A stretch of DNA of 64,000 bases from Shewanella subflava (GTDB lineage: Bacteria; Pseudomonadota; Gammaproteobacteria; Enterobacterales; Shewanellaceae). Positions 51,456 to 62,191 of this stretch are shown piece by piece. Positions within the stretch are counted from its first letter, which is position 1; every line of letters begins with the position of its first letter. The translations under genes were made by a program, and so were the position numbers. The notes below the pieces were generated by a model, which was given only the letters and a program-made list of their open reading frames with translations, searched no databases and was not told the origin of the DNA. The stretch is from positions 434,001 to 498,000 of the forward strand of contig NZ_JAPDMX010000028.1 of assembly GCF_025971955.1 (NCBI RefSeq), written 5' to 3'.

Positions 51456-51470
51456 TCAGAGGACCTGACT

Positions 51471-52610
51471 ATGTTTGATTATGAAGTTTTAAGATTTATC
51501 TGGTGGGCATTAATAGGTGTGTTGTTTGTCGGCTTTGCAATCACTGACGGCTTTGATATGGGGGTAGGTGCGTTATTACCCATCATAGGTAAAGATGACA
51601 CTGAGCGCCGTATTATGATTAACACCATTGCGCCGCATTGGGATGGTAACCAGGTTTGGTTAATTACCGCTGGTGGTGCGTTATTCGCCGCTTGGCCTAT
51701 GGTCTATGCCGTGTCATTCTCAGGCTTTTATGTCGCCATGATGCTGGTGTTGTTCGCTTTATTCTTGCGTCCAGTAGGCTTTGATTACCGTTCGAAAATT
51801 GAAGATCCAAAATGGCGTAAGTCATGGGATTGGGCACTGTTTGTCGGTGGTTTTGTGCCACCACTTATCATAGGCGTCGCGTTTGGTAACCTATTGCAAG
51901 GCGTGCCGTTTAACTTTGATGAGTTTTTACGTGCCCAATACCATGGTGGTTTCTTTGGGTTGTTGAATCCATTTGGACTGCTTACTGGCCTTGTGTGTGT
52001 CAGCATGATCATGATGCAAGGTGCAGCTTGGTTACAAATGAAGACTGAAGGTGAGTTACGTGTTCGCGCAGCTAACATGACCCAGATTTGTGGTGGATTG
52101 TTGGTGGTATTATTTGCAGCATCAGGTGTATGGTTAGCAAATGGCATTGACGGCTATGTGATTACTTCAACACTGGATTTAGCGGGTCCATCTAATCCAA
52201 CAACGAAGACTGTTGCGATTGAAGCGGGTGCCTGGCTAGCCAATTACGACAAGTACCCCGTTACCATGCTATTCCCTGTGTTAGGGTTATTAATGCCAGT
52301 GTTAGCCATTTTTGCTAGCCGCTTTAACCGTAGTGGTTTCGCGTTCTTATTTAGTTCATTAGCCATTGCTGGCGTCATTTTAACTTGTGGTGCAGCGATG
52401 TTCCCATTTGTTATGCCGTCATCGCTTGAGCCAAATGTAAGCTTAACCATGTGGGATGCGACAGCAAGTCAAATGACCCTAAAAGTGATGACCATCGCCG
52501 CGATTATCTTTGTACCAACCGTATTAAGTTATACGATTTGGACTTACTACAAGATGTATGGTCGTTTGAATCGCAGTTTTATTGAAGACAATAAAACCTC
52601 ACTTTATTAA
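51471..52610 (+). CDS. cydB: Cytochrome bd ubiquinol oxidase subunit II
   Basis: 379 residues, as E. coli. Multi-helix partner of CydA with the conserved FAITDGFDMGVGALLP near the N terminus, and NQVWLITAGGALFAAWP, RPVGFDYRSK. 15 bp after cydA with AGAGGA upstream. Confidence 0.98.
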   Translation: MFDYEVLRFIWWALIGVLFVGFAITDGFDMGVGALLPIIGKDDTERRIMINTIAPHWDGNQVWLITAGGALFAAWPMVYAVSFSGFYVAMMLVLFALFLRPVGFDYRSKIEDPKWRKSWDWALFVGGFVPPLIIGVAFGNLLQGVPFNFDEFLRAQYHGGFFGLLNPFGLLTGLVCVSMIMMQGAAWLQMKTEGELRVRAANMTQICGGLLVVLFAASGVWLANGIDGYVITSTLDLAGPSNPTTKTVAIEAGAWLANYDKYPVTMLFPVLGLLMPVLAIFASRFNRSGFAFLFSSLAIAGVILTCGAAMFPFVMPSSLEPNVSLTMWDATASQMTLKVMTIAAIIFVPTVLSYTIWTYYKMYGRLNRSFIEDNKTSLY

Positions 52611-52625
52611 TAGGAGTCATCATCT

Positions 52626-52742
52626 ATGTGGTATTTTGCGTGGATATTAGGTGTATTACTGGCTTGCTCTTTCGGCATTATTAATGCCCTGTGGTTAGAA
52701 AATACTGAAAACATGGACCGCCAGGAAAATAGTGAAAGTTAA
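52626..52742 (+). CDS. cydX: Cytochrome bd small subunit CydX
   Basis: 38 residues, below most gene-finder limits. Begins MWYFAWILGVLLACSFGIIN followed by ALWLE, the CydX signature; one membrane helix and a polar tail. Needed for stable, active bd oxidase in E. coli. TAGGAG lies 7 bp before ATG and 15 bp separate it from cydB. A terminator follows. Confidence 0.93.
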   Translation: MWYFAWILGVLLACSFGIINALWLENTENMDRQENSES

Positions 52743-52762
52743 TTAGTTTGGTTGGTTAAATA

Positions 52763-52795
52763 ATAAAACCCCGTTCATGTAGCGGGGTTTTTTAT
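52763..52795 (+). terminator. Terminator after cydX
   Basis: AAAACCCCG (52765-52773) pairs with CGGGGTTTT (52783-52791), then TT. Confidence 0.9.
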
Positions 52796-53163
52796 GGCTT
52801 GAACAAATGTTTTGATGAAACGATAATTACAGCCCATTCTGTTAGGGGTAATAAATACATATCAATTATCCGCCTTGCCTAATGTCATTTTATCTTTCAA
52901 CATAAAAAATAAACACAGATAAACACGCCCTAACCAGAGATTAGGTTATTTATCACAGTGGTTTAAGTCTTTAATTATCCTTATTATTCAATCTAATCAT
53001 CGAGCCTAAATATCAACCCCAATTAGTGTAACTTAGTCATTAAGTTCAAAGGGGTCATGCAAACAAAAATGGCCTGAAGCATAATGCCTCAAGCCATTTT
53101 TATGGTGATGGTCAGTTGTTGTTCAAACCTGATTTAAACATCGACGATTAATTTACAACAACA
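52796..53163. other. Gap between cydX and the chemoreceptor, with a minus-strand terminator
   Basis: About 370 bp without an ORF. A hairpin at 53066-53100 (AAAATGGC...GCCATTTT) lies beyond the chemoreceptor stop and ends in T on the minus strand, so it should terminate that gene. Confidence 0.6.
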
Positions 53164-55170
53164 TTAATCGACTTTGAATACCTCAATTTGCTGTTTAATA
53201 TTACCGGCTAATTGGGTCAATACATCGGCATCGTCAACCGCTTTAATGGCCCTTTGTTCGCTGTATTGTGCCAAAGACGAAATCGCATGTAAGCTGTTCG
53301 ACACTTCATCCGCTACAGTGGTTTGCTGTTTGGTTGCACTGGCAATACTGGATGAGAACATGGCCATTTCAGCGATATTAGTGTTGATTTGGCTAAGCTG
53401 AGTGTTGGCATCATTGCCTTGCTCAGCAGACTTAATACCCAATTGCTGGCACTGGTTCATTTGTGCTGCAGTCAATTTGACCTGTTGCTGTAATTTATTG
53501 ATAGTAATACTGATCTCGCTAATCGATTGCTGGGTGCGTTGTGCTAATGATCGCACTTCATCGGCAACAACGGCAAAGCCTCTTCCTTGTTCTCCTGCTC
53601 TTGCAGCCTCAATGGCGGCATTTAATGCCAGTAGGTTAGTTTGCTCGGCAATTCCATTAATTACCTCTGTGACCTGACTTATCGCCTGGCTTTCATCACT
53701 TACCCCTTCAATATTTTGTTGGGTTTGAGTGAGTTGATCGCTGAGTGATTGCAGATCATTTACCACTTGCGTCAATTGGGTATGGCCCTCGTTTGAGGCT
53801 TTATCAATTTCTTGAGCTTGAATTGCGCCTTGACCAGAGTTTTGGGCAACATCTTTAATTGAAGCTGACATTTCTTCAATTGCGGTAGCGATTTGCTCTG
53901 TTTGATTGAGTAATGATTTAGCTTCATTACCATTATCTGTTGCCGTTTGTTGGCTTAAATGTGCGTGATTTTCTAAGCTTAATACCGACTCTTGTAATGA
54001 TTTAATCAGCCCTGCAAGGTTGGTGGCCATTTGTGTGACACTGATGGTAATTTGATCCACTTCATTTGCACTGTGTGCATCGCAAGCCGTAAATGTTTGT
54101 GATAAGTCACCTTCACCGAGTTTGGCTATTTTGGTTTGTAATAACTGTAATGGCTTAACTGCGCGGGTGATTAACGTACTTAACAATATGAAAATCAGTA
54201 CAATACCTATCACCGCAATCAGTAGATTTTGCTGCAACATCGTCACGCTTTCATTATTCAATTCCTGTTGCGGCACAAATCCCACTAAGGTCCAATTCCA
54301 GCCTTTAATGGCAACAGAATAAGAAAACATATCTTCATTATTGAGTGAGGTATAAAACCAGCTTTGCTCATCTTTTAGGGCTTGTTCAATGGTTAATCCA
54401 TCAAGCAAGGCTGCATCAAAGGGAGCATCTGCTGATAATTTAGGGTGAGCAATGATTTGTTTGTCTGAGTTGCGAATAATGACATAGGAGCCAGACTCCT
54501 CTAGGGTCATTTCTTTCATGGTTTGTTGAATTTGCTGAACAGATTGAGTGATATCAAAACCAACGAATAAAATACCAATGACTTTGTCACTTTGATCTTT
54601 GATCGGACGATAAATGGTCATATAGTCACGGCCAAATAATTTGGCATAGCCTTCGTATTCTTCACCATTGATGATTTTTGTGTATCCTGGGTGTGTGGTA
54701 CCCAGATTTGTGCCAATTGCGCGTTTACCGTCGGCTTTTTTTAATGATGTTGAAATACGGGTAAAGTCATCCTTATCGCGCACAAAAATGGTTGCCACCC
54801 CACCAGTGAGTTTTGAAAATCGGTCGACTTTACTGCGAGATGCGTTAATTTGCTCATTACCATGTTTGAGTGACGGTGAACTGACACTGAGCACTTTTAC
54901 GTTTCTGCCGCCTAAATAAAACGTGCTCGGGTAGAGTGTCCGAAGGATATCTGCATTTCTTCTAGCGAGGGTGAGCATGCTGTTGTACTGCAATTCAATC
55001 AGCTCTGCATTACTGTGCATTTGTGAGCCAATAGCTTGAACCGCTTTGTTATTTAACGAGTAAGAGGCCGATTGATATGAAAATAAAGACATCGCAACAA
55101 AAATGGCAATGGATGACAGTAAGGCAAGTGAGCCGATCTGTTTTGCAATCGGCCAATTTTTATAATTCAT
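53164..55170 (-). CDS. Methyl-accepting chemotaxis protein with Cache sensor
   Basis: 668 residues: first helix (about 12-32), periplasmic Cache_3/Cache_2-type sensor (about 40-310; [26 protein letters not shown]-like [20 protein letters not shown]), second helix (about 318-340), HAMP (342-395), and a signalling domain with the hairpin tip [20 protein letters not shown] followed by [15 protein letters not shown]. No C-terminal CheR/CheB tether peptide is visible. Ligand unknown; such sensors often bind small organic acids. Confidence 0.92.
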   Translation of the reverse strand: MNYKNWPIAKQIGSLALLSSIAIFVAMSLFSYQSASYSLNNKAVQAIGSQMHSNAELIELQYNSMLTLARRNADILRTLYPSTFYLGGRNVKVLSVSSPSLKHGNEQINASRSKVDRFSKLTGGVATIFVRDKDDFTRISTSLKKADGKRAIGTNLGTTHPGYTKIINGEEYEGYAKLFGRDYMTIYRPIKDQSDKVIGILFVGFDITQSVQQIQQTMKEMTLEESGSYVIIRNSDKQIIAHPKLSADAPFDAALLDGLTIEQALKDEQSWFYTSLNNEDMFSYSVAIKGWNWTLVGFVPQQELNNESVTMLQQNLLIAVIGIVLIFILLSTLITRAVKPLQLLQTKIAKLGEGDLSQTFTACDAHSANEVDQITISVTQMATNLAGLIKSLQESVLSLENHAHLSQQTATDNGNEAKSLLNQTEQIATAIEEMSASIKDVAQNSGQGAIQAQEIDKASNEGHTQLTQVVNDLQSLSDQLTQTQQNIEGVSDESQAISQVTEVINGIAEQTNLLALNAAIEAARAGEQGRGFAVVADEVRSLAQRTQQSISEISITINKLQQQVKLTAAQMNQCQQLGIKSAEQGNDANTQLSQINTNIAEMAMFSSSIASATKQQTTVADEVSNSLHAISSLAQYSEQRAIKAVDDADVLTQLAGNIKQQIEVFKVD

Positions 55171-55553
55171 GACAATATTTCCAGATAGTTATTGTAGGGT
55201 TAATTTATAGCAAACCCGACGTTAAGGCCTTGACTCAAATCACGTTAGTTAACCCGAAACTGGGTGAAAAATGAATAAATGTGATTGAAACTGCGAACAT
55301 TGTCCGGCTGACTAACAAACTTGAAATGAATACGGATAATAAGCGGGATTTACACGACAAAATCTTCTTTGTCGAAAGTGGAATTAAATACAGTTAACTG
55401 TTGAAGTGGTTTTGAGATAGGAGAGTTTGGTTTTTATCGTCAAGGTGGAGAAAATCCCGCCATCAGATTGAATTGAAGTCGTGGGAAGTTAGCGCAATAA
55501 AAAAGAGTGATATGTTGCCAAATCACTCTTGTTATCAAATCAGCTGTTTGAAA
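55171..55553. other. Gap between the chemoreceptor and the RND pump
   Basis: About 380 bp without a credible ORF. 55499-55530 holds AAGAGTGAT/ATCACTCTT with a T-run on the minus strand, the terminator of the pump operon. The rest should hold the chemoreceptor promoter. Confidence 0.6.
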
Positions 55554-58500
55554 TTAAACGGGTATTATCTCTTGTTGCAGCGACTGTTTTTTCGGTTTCA
55601 TCATTAAATGATACATCACAGGTACCCAAACTAAAGACAGCATAGTCGTTAATAATGTGCCGCCTGCAATGGCGATTGCAAAGGGAGGCCAAAATCCTCC
55701 GCCTGCAATAATCAAGGGTAAAAAGCCGCCGATTGTGGTGATGGTGGTTGAGCCAATATGGCGGCCACAACTGCTAACCGTATCGACAATTAATGCCATA
55801 TTGCCTTGTTTTGTCTCGGGCAAGTCCTCAAGTTCAGCCAGAATTACAATGGCGGCATTAATGGCCAGTCCCATTAACCCTAATAAACCAATTATCACAG
55901 TAAAACCAAAAGGGTAGCCAAACACGAATACCGCTAGTAACCCCAATCCGGCAGACTGTACAGCGCTGAATAGAATAATGCCGGTAAGGCGGAATGAGTT
56001 GAATGACAACACCACTGTCGCCAGTAATAGGGTGATAACTACCACTAAGTTAGACATCAGATTACCGACGGCCTCATTACGTTTAGCGCTTTCACCGCCA
56101 ACTTCAATATGGTATCCAGAGGGTAATGCAATGTTGCTGAGTTTTGATTTCACATCATTAAGCACCTGAGATGGCAATACGCCACTGGTGATATACGCCT
56201 CAATAGTATTCACCCGTTGACCATTACGACGGGGGATCTCACCGCGGCTGACGCTGACTTGATTATACGATAATGCAGATAACGGAATGCCAGTGCCAGT
56301 GGGTGACACTAGGTTAAGTTCTGCTAACCTTGTGGCTTGTTCGCGGGTGTTATCACCTAAACGCACACGAATAGGCAATGACTCAGTTTGTTCTAAAATA
56401 CTGCCACCAATAATGCCGGTTGTCGCCATTTGTACCTGATTAGCGATATCGGTCAAGCTTAAGCCGCTCATTAGACTGGCGTCTTCATTCACTTGTAACC
56501 ATAGCTTAGGCGCCCCAGGGGAAAGCGTTGCTCTGGTATGGATCACATCGGGAGTGGCAATTAATAGTGCGCGGACTTGATCGCCAATTTCCTTCAATGT
56601 GTCTAGATTGGCTCCGTAAATGAGCAATTCGACAGGCGCATTAAAGGGAGGCCCTTGTTCCAGTTTTCTGACCAGAATTTGCGCTTGTGGAAATTCAATA
56701 TCCAGCGATTGTTGTAACTGGGGAATAAGCTTGTTTGCGGTTTCAAAGTCAGTCACTTTCACCATCGCCTGAGCATAGTTGGTTGCCCCTTGCTGACGTT
56801 GGGTTAGATTGTAATAAAATGAAGGCGTATTTCCGCCAATAACCCAAGTGACCTCGCTGATTTCTGCAAGCTTTTGCAGCTTTTGATCTATCAATGCAAC
56901 CTGTTGGCGCGTATTTTCAATGCTCACCTGCGAGGCCAAATGTACTTCAATTTGAAACATATCCCTGTCTGATGGCGGGAAAAATTGCTCTGTCATTTTA
57001 CCTGCCACCATAAAGCCACTCATAGGCAAAATGCCCACAACTATCGCCGTTAATAATGGCCGTTTAAGGGCAAACGCTAAACTGGTTTTAAAGGCTTTAC
57101 CTATTTTAGGAAAAGCCATCCCTTGTTGATACCAGGCGGTCGCTTGCTCACTTCGACTAAAGCGGCCAGCAAGCCCTGCAATAAGAGTATGGGAAATAAT
57201 ATAAGAGCCTAATAGCGCAAACATCACTGAAATTGCAATGCCGCCCACAAATTCCCCCGCAGCCCCAGGCATTAATACAATTGGCGCAAAGGCTAACATG
57301 GTTGTAATGGTTGAGCCTGCAAGGGGCAGCCATAGATGGTGCAAGGTTTTAGATACCGCTTCTAATTTACCCATGCCTTGTTGGCGGCGCTGGGCAATGG
57401 CGTCAACAATCACAATGGCATTATCCACCATAATACCCAATGCCACTACTAATCCAGTTACCGACATTTGATGAATGGGTAAACCCGTGTATTTCATACA
57501 GGCTAAAGTGAATAGGGCGGTAAGGGGAAGTGATAGCGCGACGATTAATGCATTACGCAGACCTAAGGTCAGCATTAAAACAAGGACAATAATCACGAAG
57601 CCTTGCAGCAAGTTAATGACTAAATCCCCAAGACGGACACTGGTGTAACCCTGCTGATCAAATAGCCATTGCACTTTGATGTTGGCGGGCAAGTTTTGTG
57701 AGAAGGTGGCTATCGTTTGTTCTATTTGATGCTGCCATATATCAACCCGATTACTGTTTAGCATGGTCGCGCCAATTAATATGCCTTGTTGGCTGTTAAT
57801 GAGTGCAATACTGCTAGCCGGTGTTTTAGGTTGGCGGCTGATGGTGGCCACATCTCCTAGGCGAATAATTTGTCCGTATTCATCTACTTTCAACGGCACA
57901 CGTCGAATCCGACTTTGTGAGTCAAGCTCGCCAGACACTTCAACTAACGCGCGAAATTGCTGGTTATTGATTTCACCGGCAGAAATTTTACTGTCAGCGT
58001 TGGTTAAGATTTGTGCAATGACACCTGGGGTCAGTTTCAGCTGACTGATTTTATTGCCATCAAGCTCAACGAGAATTTCTTCTTCTGGCGCGCCGTAAAG
58101 TTTGGCAAAATCCGTGCCTGATAATAGTCTTATCCGGTTTTGTAATTCCTTGGCGTAACGATTTAAAATATCACTTCTTACTGGCGAATCATCTGCCCAT
58201 ACCACCCCTAGTATCGCTGTGCTGGCATAGCCAACTTGATCATCTAGTGTGCTATTTTGCGCTTGAGCGGGTAGCAAAGGCTTACCATCGGCCACTAAAT
58301 CACGTGCTCTAGACCAAACTGGCTCAGTTTCTGTGATGGTGTCTTTTAGTTCGAGCTGAATAACCGATATTCCCGGGCGAGAAGTCGATTGAACCAGTTT
58401 TATCTCTTCTAGTCGACGTAGTTGTGTTTCTAACACTTCGGTCACTAGTGCTTCTACTCTTTCAGCCGAAGCGCCTGGGTAATGAGTAATTACTGATGCA

Positions 58501-58625
58501 AAACGATTGGTAATGTGAGGATCTTCCGTGCGCGGTAAACTCGAAATTGCCCCAAATCCAGCGACAATTAACAGCGCGATAAATAAACTGGTTAGGCGGC
58601 CGTTTTCTAAAAATGCTTTAATCAT
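55554..58625 (-). CDS. RND-family efflux pump, inner-membrane subunit
   Basis: 1023 residues with two repeats of a periplasmic loop and membrane bundle. It is homologous to AcrB-type drug exporters: MIKAFLENGRLTSLFIALLIV at the start, a long helix group at 330-500 and 850-1010. The TM4 proton-relay motif, VDDAIV in AcrB, reads GIMVDNAIVIVDAI here, so the second acidic residue is Asn; I recall VDNAIV in other RND groups. Substrate unknown. Overlaps the adaptor gene by 4 bp (ATGA). Confidence 0.92.
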   Translation of the reverse strand: MIKAFLENGRLTSLFIALLIVAGFGAISSLPRTEDPHITNRFASVITHYPGASAERVEALVTEVLETQLRRLEEIKLVQSTSRPGISVIQLELKDTITETEPVWSRARDLVADGKPLLPAQAQNSTLDDQVGYASTAILGVVWADDSPVRSDILNRYAKELQNRIRLLSGTDFAKLYGAPEEEILVELDGNKISQLKLTPGVIAQILTNADSKISAGEINNQQFRALVEVSGELDSQSRIRRVPLKVDEYGQIIRLGDVATISRQPKTPASSIALINSQQGILIGATMLNSNRVDIWQHQIEQTIATFSQNLPANIKVQWLFDQQGYTSVRLGDLVINLLQGFVIIVLVLMLTLGLRNALIVALSLPLTALFTLACMKYTGLPIHQMSVTGLVVALGIMVDNAIVIVDAIAQRRQQGMGKLEAVSKTLHHLWLPLAGSTITTMLAFAPIVLMPGAAGEFVGGIAISVMFALLGSYIISHTLIAGLAGRFSRSEQATAWYQQGMAFPKIGKAFKTSLAFALKRPLLTAIVVGILPMSGFMVAGKMTEQFFPPSDRDMFQIEVHLASQVSIENTRQQVALIDQKLQKLAEISEVTWVIGGNTPSFYYNLTQRQQGATNYAQAMVKVTDFETANKLIPQLQQSLDIEFPQAQILVRKLEQGPPFNAPVELLIYGANLDTLKEIGDQVRALLIATPDVIHTRATLSPGAPKLWLQVNEDASLMSGLSLTDIANQVQMATTGIIGGSILEQTESLPIRVRLGDNTREQATRLAELNLVSPTGTGIPLSALSYNQVSVSRGEIPRRNGQRVNTIEAYITSGVLPSQVLNDVKSKLSNIALPSGYHIEVGGESAKRNEAVGNLMSNLVVVITLLLATVVLSFNSFRLTGIILFSAVQSAGLGLLAVFVFGYPFGFTVIIGLLGLMGLAINAAIVILAELEDLPETKQGNMALIVDTVSSCGRHIGSTTITTIGGFLPLIIAGGGFWPPFAIAIAGGTLLTTMLSLVWVPVMYHLMMKPKKQSLQQEIIPV

Positions 58626-59752
58626 ATCGCCCCCGCTACCGCGGTGGTCGCAGGCGTGACAACTTGCCCGACTACCAATTTATGTAATCCCTCTACGATA
58701 ATTGTGTCATCACGGCTTAACGCCCCTTTAATGTAGGCTTTATCCTGATTTGTATAAATAATTTCAACATCTCGGCGTTGTATACTGTAGTGATTTGCAG
58801 TCAGAGAATCGGTTTGTTTATCTAATACGTAAACATTCCACAATCCCCTTATGCCGTCGGTTAAAGCGGAAATTGGCACCCAATATCCAGCAACCGGAAT
58901 ATTTTGTTGGTATTCAAGGTAGGCAATTTCACCATTTAAGACGTTAGCATCAGTGGGCAGGCTTATTCTTAACTGTACTGTGCGAGTGATAGCATCAACT
59001 TCGGCGCTGATCCCGGCAATTCTGCCATTTAGGATTTTATCTCCGATACGGATCGGCACCTGTTGATTGTTTTTTAAGTTGGATGCAACTTGGATAGGCA
59101 CACCAATATAGGCAAGCTGTTGATTATTACCGATCAAGGTAAAAACCGGACTGCCTAAGCCAATCACTTCCCCTAAATTATGGTGACGTTTACTGATTTT
59201 GCCATTAAAAGGTGCGACTAATATTGACTTTTCAAGCTTTAAGTTTGTGGCATATAAACTGGCATTGAGCCGTTGGCGATTGGCAATTAATCCTGTGACC
59301 TGTTGTTTCGTTTCGTCTAGCTGCTGCTCTGAAACGTAGTTTTTATCTTTTAGGCTGAGGGTGCGTTTTAATGTGTTTTCGGCTAAATCTAAGTCTGCTT
59401 TTGTTTGCTGCAAACTTGCTTCAAGCTGCTGTTTTTCTGCCTGTAAAAGATCGGTATCTAACGATGCTAAAGTTTGTCCAAAGGTAACACTGTCGCCGCT
59501 ATCAACTTGAATGCCATTTAACTTACCAGCTAATTCAAATCCAATACCTGTGGTATTCGCTGAGCGGATAGTACCGGTATAGGTTTGTTTGTGCTGATAA
59601 TATTCTGATGGTATCAGCGTTGCGGTGGCTACGGTTTGGTAGCTAACCGATTCAGAGTGCGGCTTAACTTCTGATCCACAACCGCTGACTACCATTAGGC
59701 TGAGTAAGCCTAACATTAATAATCGCACTTGGCCGATCGATTGATATTCCAT
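58622..59752 (-). CDS. RND efflux periplasmic adaptor lipoprotein
   Basis: 376 residues: signal peptide with lipobox VVSGC, lipoyl-like half (TGIGFELAGKLNGIQVDSGD), an alpha-hairpin (about 105-165, Gln/Lys/Leu-rich coiled coil), second lipoyl half (ILVAPFNGKISKRHHNLGE) and beta-barrel parts. It bridges the pump to an outer-membrane channel, which is not encoded nearby. First gene of the operon, divergent from the TetR regulator. Confidence 0.92.
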   Translation of the reverse strand: MEYQSIGQVRLLMLGLLSLMVVSGCGSEVKPHSESVSYQTVATATLIPSEYYQHKQTYTGTIRSANTTGIGFELAGKLNGIQVDSGDSVTFGQTLASLDTDLLQAEKQQLEASLQQTKADLDLAENTLKRTLSLKDKNYVSEQQLDETKQQVTGLIANRQRLNASLYATNLKLEKSILVAPFNGKISKRHHNLGEVIGLGSPVFTLIGNNQQLAYIGVPIQVASNLKNNQQVPIRIGDKILNGRIAGISAEVDAITRTVQLRISLPTDANVLNGEIAYLEYQQNIPVAGYWVPISALTDGIRGLWNVYVLDKQTDSLTANHYSIQRRDVEIIYTNQDKAYIKGALSRDDTIIVEGLHKLVVGQVVTPATTAVAGAI

Positions 59753-59851
59753 TTTTGTACCCCAACAGGATAGTCATTTATACGTAATGCAAACAACTTA
59801 TTCATTCATAGCAAAGAATCGTTATCTGGCTATGTAATGTTAATGTTAAAC

Positions 59852-59895
59852 TAGACTGTCTAGTCTAATTAGGTGAAACTGGACTGTCTAGTCTA
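59852..59895. promoter_or_regulatory. Two TetR-type operators in the divergent promoter
   Basis: TAGACTGTCTAGTCTA (59852-59867) and TGGACTGTCTAGTCTA (59880-59895) are nearly identical, each an imperfect AGACT-AGTCT palindrome, 28 bp apart centre to centre. They lie between the pump operon and the TetR gene, where such a repressor should control both. Confidence 0.8.
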
Positions 59896-59952
59896 TTTTG
59901 TGATTAAATAGTATTAAATGTTGAATGTAAGTAAAAACAATACGAGTAAAAG

Positions 59953-60591
59953 ATGACAGATGACCATGGACTTGCCATAAATTTGGATGCGACATTATCT
60001 AAAAGTGAACAAAAACGTGTGCAGATCCTTCATGCGGCTATTGAACTTTTTTGCCAGCAAGGTTTTTCCAATACCAGTATGGATGAGGTCGCCAAGCATG
60101 CTGAGGTATCTAAGCAAACGGTTTATTCCCATTTCGGCTCCAAAGACGATCTTTTTGTCGCATCAATAGAATCAAAATGTGTGGTCCATCAACTGACTGA
60201 AAACTTGTTAGTCGATGCCACACAGCCAGAATTAGTACTGACGGTATTTGCGCAACAATTTGGCGAAATGATCGTTTCTGAAGAGGCGATTAGGGTGTTT
60301 ACGACCTGTGTGGCTCAGTCAGACACTCATCCCGAGGTGTCTGAATTATTTTATAATGCAGGCCCTAAACATATTCTTAACTTAGTAAAAGAGTATTTAG
60401 TTAAAGTTAATCAGCACGGTAAGTATTATTTTGAAAATCCACATGACAGTGCCGTGAGGTTGAGCTTGATGTTGTTTGGTGAGCTGCGAATGCGTTTAGA
60501 GTTAGGCTTATCGACGGCAGATATTCTGCCTAAAAGACAGGCCTATTTGAAAGAGACAGCCCTGATGTTCTTAAGGGCACATCAAGTATAG
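59953..60591 (+). CDS. TetR/AcrR-family transcriptional regulator
   Basis: 212 residues: N-terminal helix-turn-helix (about 18-65; ILHAAIELFCQQGFSNTSMD, HAEVSKQTVYSHFGSKDDLF), then an all-helical ligand domain. Divergent from the RND pump with two matching operators between, so it is the likely local repressor, released by a pump substrate. Confidence 0.92.
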   Translation: MTDDHGLAINLDATLSKSEQKRVQILHAAIELFCQQGFSNTSMDEVAKHAEVSKQTVYSHFGSKDDLFVASIESKCVVHQLTENLLVDATQPELVLTVFAQQFGEMIVSEEAIRVFTTCVAQSDTHPEVSELFYNAGPKHILNLVKEYLVKVNQHGKYYFENPHDSAVRLSLMLFGELRMRLELGLSTADILPKRQAYLKETALMFLRAHQV

Positions 60592-60720
60592 TTTGTGACA
60601 TTTTGTTAAATTAAACGCCACTTTCAATAAAAATGCATAATAATGAACTAGTTTATGTAGTATGACGTATTGATTAATCAACAAGTAACCATTATCAGTC
60701 AAGCTGAAAGGACGCCATTA

Positions 60721-61647
60721 ATGACTAGCGCTTTTTATCCATGCCCTCAACAACGTAATCTGCTATCTAAAGCTCAGTTTGTGCCAATAATTGTTGCTTT
60801 GGTTGGCTTTAGTAGCTTGGATGTACAGGCGAGTAAACGCTCACCTTTTGAGTTGAGTGTTGCCCGCACCACAACGCAATCCGCCGATGTGGGGGACAAT
60901 GGTAATGAGCTCAAACGAGATGTTTGGTTTACCAAGCTTTCTGCCGCGATGCCTTTGAATAAGCAATGGATGATTGGTGCTAATATTGGTTACGACAATC
61001 TTGATTATGGTTGGCGAGTTAACCAACAAAGTCCACTTAGAAACAGTAATGTTCCTTGGTCGTCTATAGATCAATACAGTGCGGGTTTATCGCTGATTTA
61101 CCGTCCTGACAACCAATGGACCTTCTTATTTGCCCCCAAACTGCAATATGCCTATGCTAATACGGCTTCCTCATCAAATGCAGAAAGCTACGGCGTGGTT
61201 GCATCGGGGATGTACCGTTTTGAATCGGGTAATATGCTGGGCGTCGGTGTCGCGTATTTGAATGATATTACTGAAGTTCGCACCGTGCCTTATTTAGCGG
61301 TTCGCTGGCAAATTACTGACAAGTGGGTACTTGCTAACCCTTTCCAAGCTGGATTTAGCGGTCCTGCGGGGTTAGAGTTAACTTATGAGTTATCGCAAAA
61401 TTGGAATTTTGGTGTCGGTAGTTCTCGTCGCACCGAGAGCTTTTTAATTGAAAATGACGATAAAGCCATCAAGATTGAAGAGTGGGTAAGCTTTTTGCGC
61501 GCGGGATGGAAAATCAGCGAAAGTGTCAGCTTAAATGCCTATGCGGGCTATTACTTTAGTGGCGACATCGAGCTCAGCAATCCCGAACTTAGCGAAGATC
61601 TCAGTAATCAAGCCGCAGCAGCACTTGCGTTTAAAGTAAACTTCTAA
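60721..61647 (+). CDS. Predicted outer-membrane beta-barrel protein (DUF6268-like)
   Basis: 308 residues from ATG 60721 (GAAAGGA upstream): signal peptide ending near DVQASK, alternating polar/aromatic strands (WMIGANIGYDNLDYGW, YSAGLSLIYRPDNQWTFLFAP, LGVGVAYLND) and a C-terminal Phe (ALAFKVNF) typical of barrel insertion. Function unknown; DUF6268 is a tentative memory match. Downstream of the TetR gene by 130 bp, co-transcription uncertain. Confidence 0.7.
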   Translation: MTSAFYPCPQQRNLLSKAQFVPIIVALVGFSSLDVQASKRSPFELSVARTTTQSADVGDNGNELKRDVWFTKLSAAMPLNKQWMIGANIGYDNLDYGWRVNQQSPLRNSNVPWSSIDQYSAGLSLIYRPDNQWTFLFAPKLQYAYANTASSSNAESYGVVASGMYRFESGNMLGVGVAYLNDITEVRTVPYLAVRWQITDKWVLANPFQAGFSGPAGLELTYELSQNWNFGVGSSRRTESFLIENDDKAIKIEEWVSFLRAGWKISESVSLNAYAGYYFSGDIELSNPELSEDLSNQAAAALAFKVNF

Positions 61648-61693
61648 TGTTGATTGTCAATGTGTGGTAAGTTTCATAATATTCCGCACATAG

Positions 61694-61727
61694 ACAAAAA
61701 CGCCGCGATAGTTCGCGGCGTTTTTGT
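61694..61727. terminator. Bidirectional terminator between the barrel protein and flgP
   Basis: AAAAACGCCGCG (61696-61707) and CGCGGCGTTTTT (61714-61725) form a perfect 12-bp stem between two convergent genes. Confidence 0.92.
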
Positions 61728-61738
61728 AGGTTCATCAT

Positions 61739-62191
61739 CTAAAAGTAAGTGACATCTTTAATCCGTTTTGAACGATTTTGCTGTTCATACAAATGCCAAA
61801 CCTGTTTGAAATCTAGCTCAAGCTCAGTGACATAGAAGTCGCCAGAAGGATAGGTTTTAACGACTTTAGCACCGCGAATAATGCCGCTGACGGATGACTT
61901 AACACTGTCATTAGTCAGTAGCCACTCACTCACATTGCTAACCGCATCAATCTTTTGTCCATAAACCTGTTCAGCTAATTCACGATATGCCGCCACCTTA
62001 GAGGCTTGCATCGCCATCAGCATTTTATGTGATTGAATATCGCTTGGTTGAGTGGCTAAAGGTGCATAGCCTACGGCAGTAATTTTAGGAAAATGACTCG
62101 GAGGCTCAGTTTCCCATTGCACGTATTTGTCATTACTGGAACATCCCATTATGAATAAGCTTAATGCGATGAATTGCATTATATTTTTCAT
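61739..62191 (-). CDS. flgP: Flagellar assembly lipoprotein FlgP
   Basis: 150 residues of LPP20 type: lipobox FIMGC, then AVGYAPLATQPS, KMLMAMQASKVAAYRELAEQVYG. In Vibrio and Campylobacter FlgP forms a ring under the outer membrane around the flagellar motor. Start overlaps the flgO stop by 4 bp, and flgT is divergent, the same cluster as in Vibrio. Confidence 0.88.
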   Translation of the reverse strand: MKNIMQFIALSLFIMGCSSNDKYVQWETEPPSHFPKITAVGYAPLATQPSDIQSHKMLMAMQASKVAAYRELAEQVYGQKIDAVSNVSEWLLTNDSVKSSVSGIIRGAKVVKTYPSGDFYVTELELDFKQVWHLYEQQNRSKRIKDVTYF

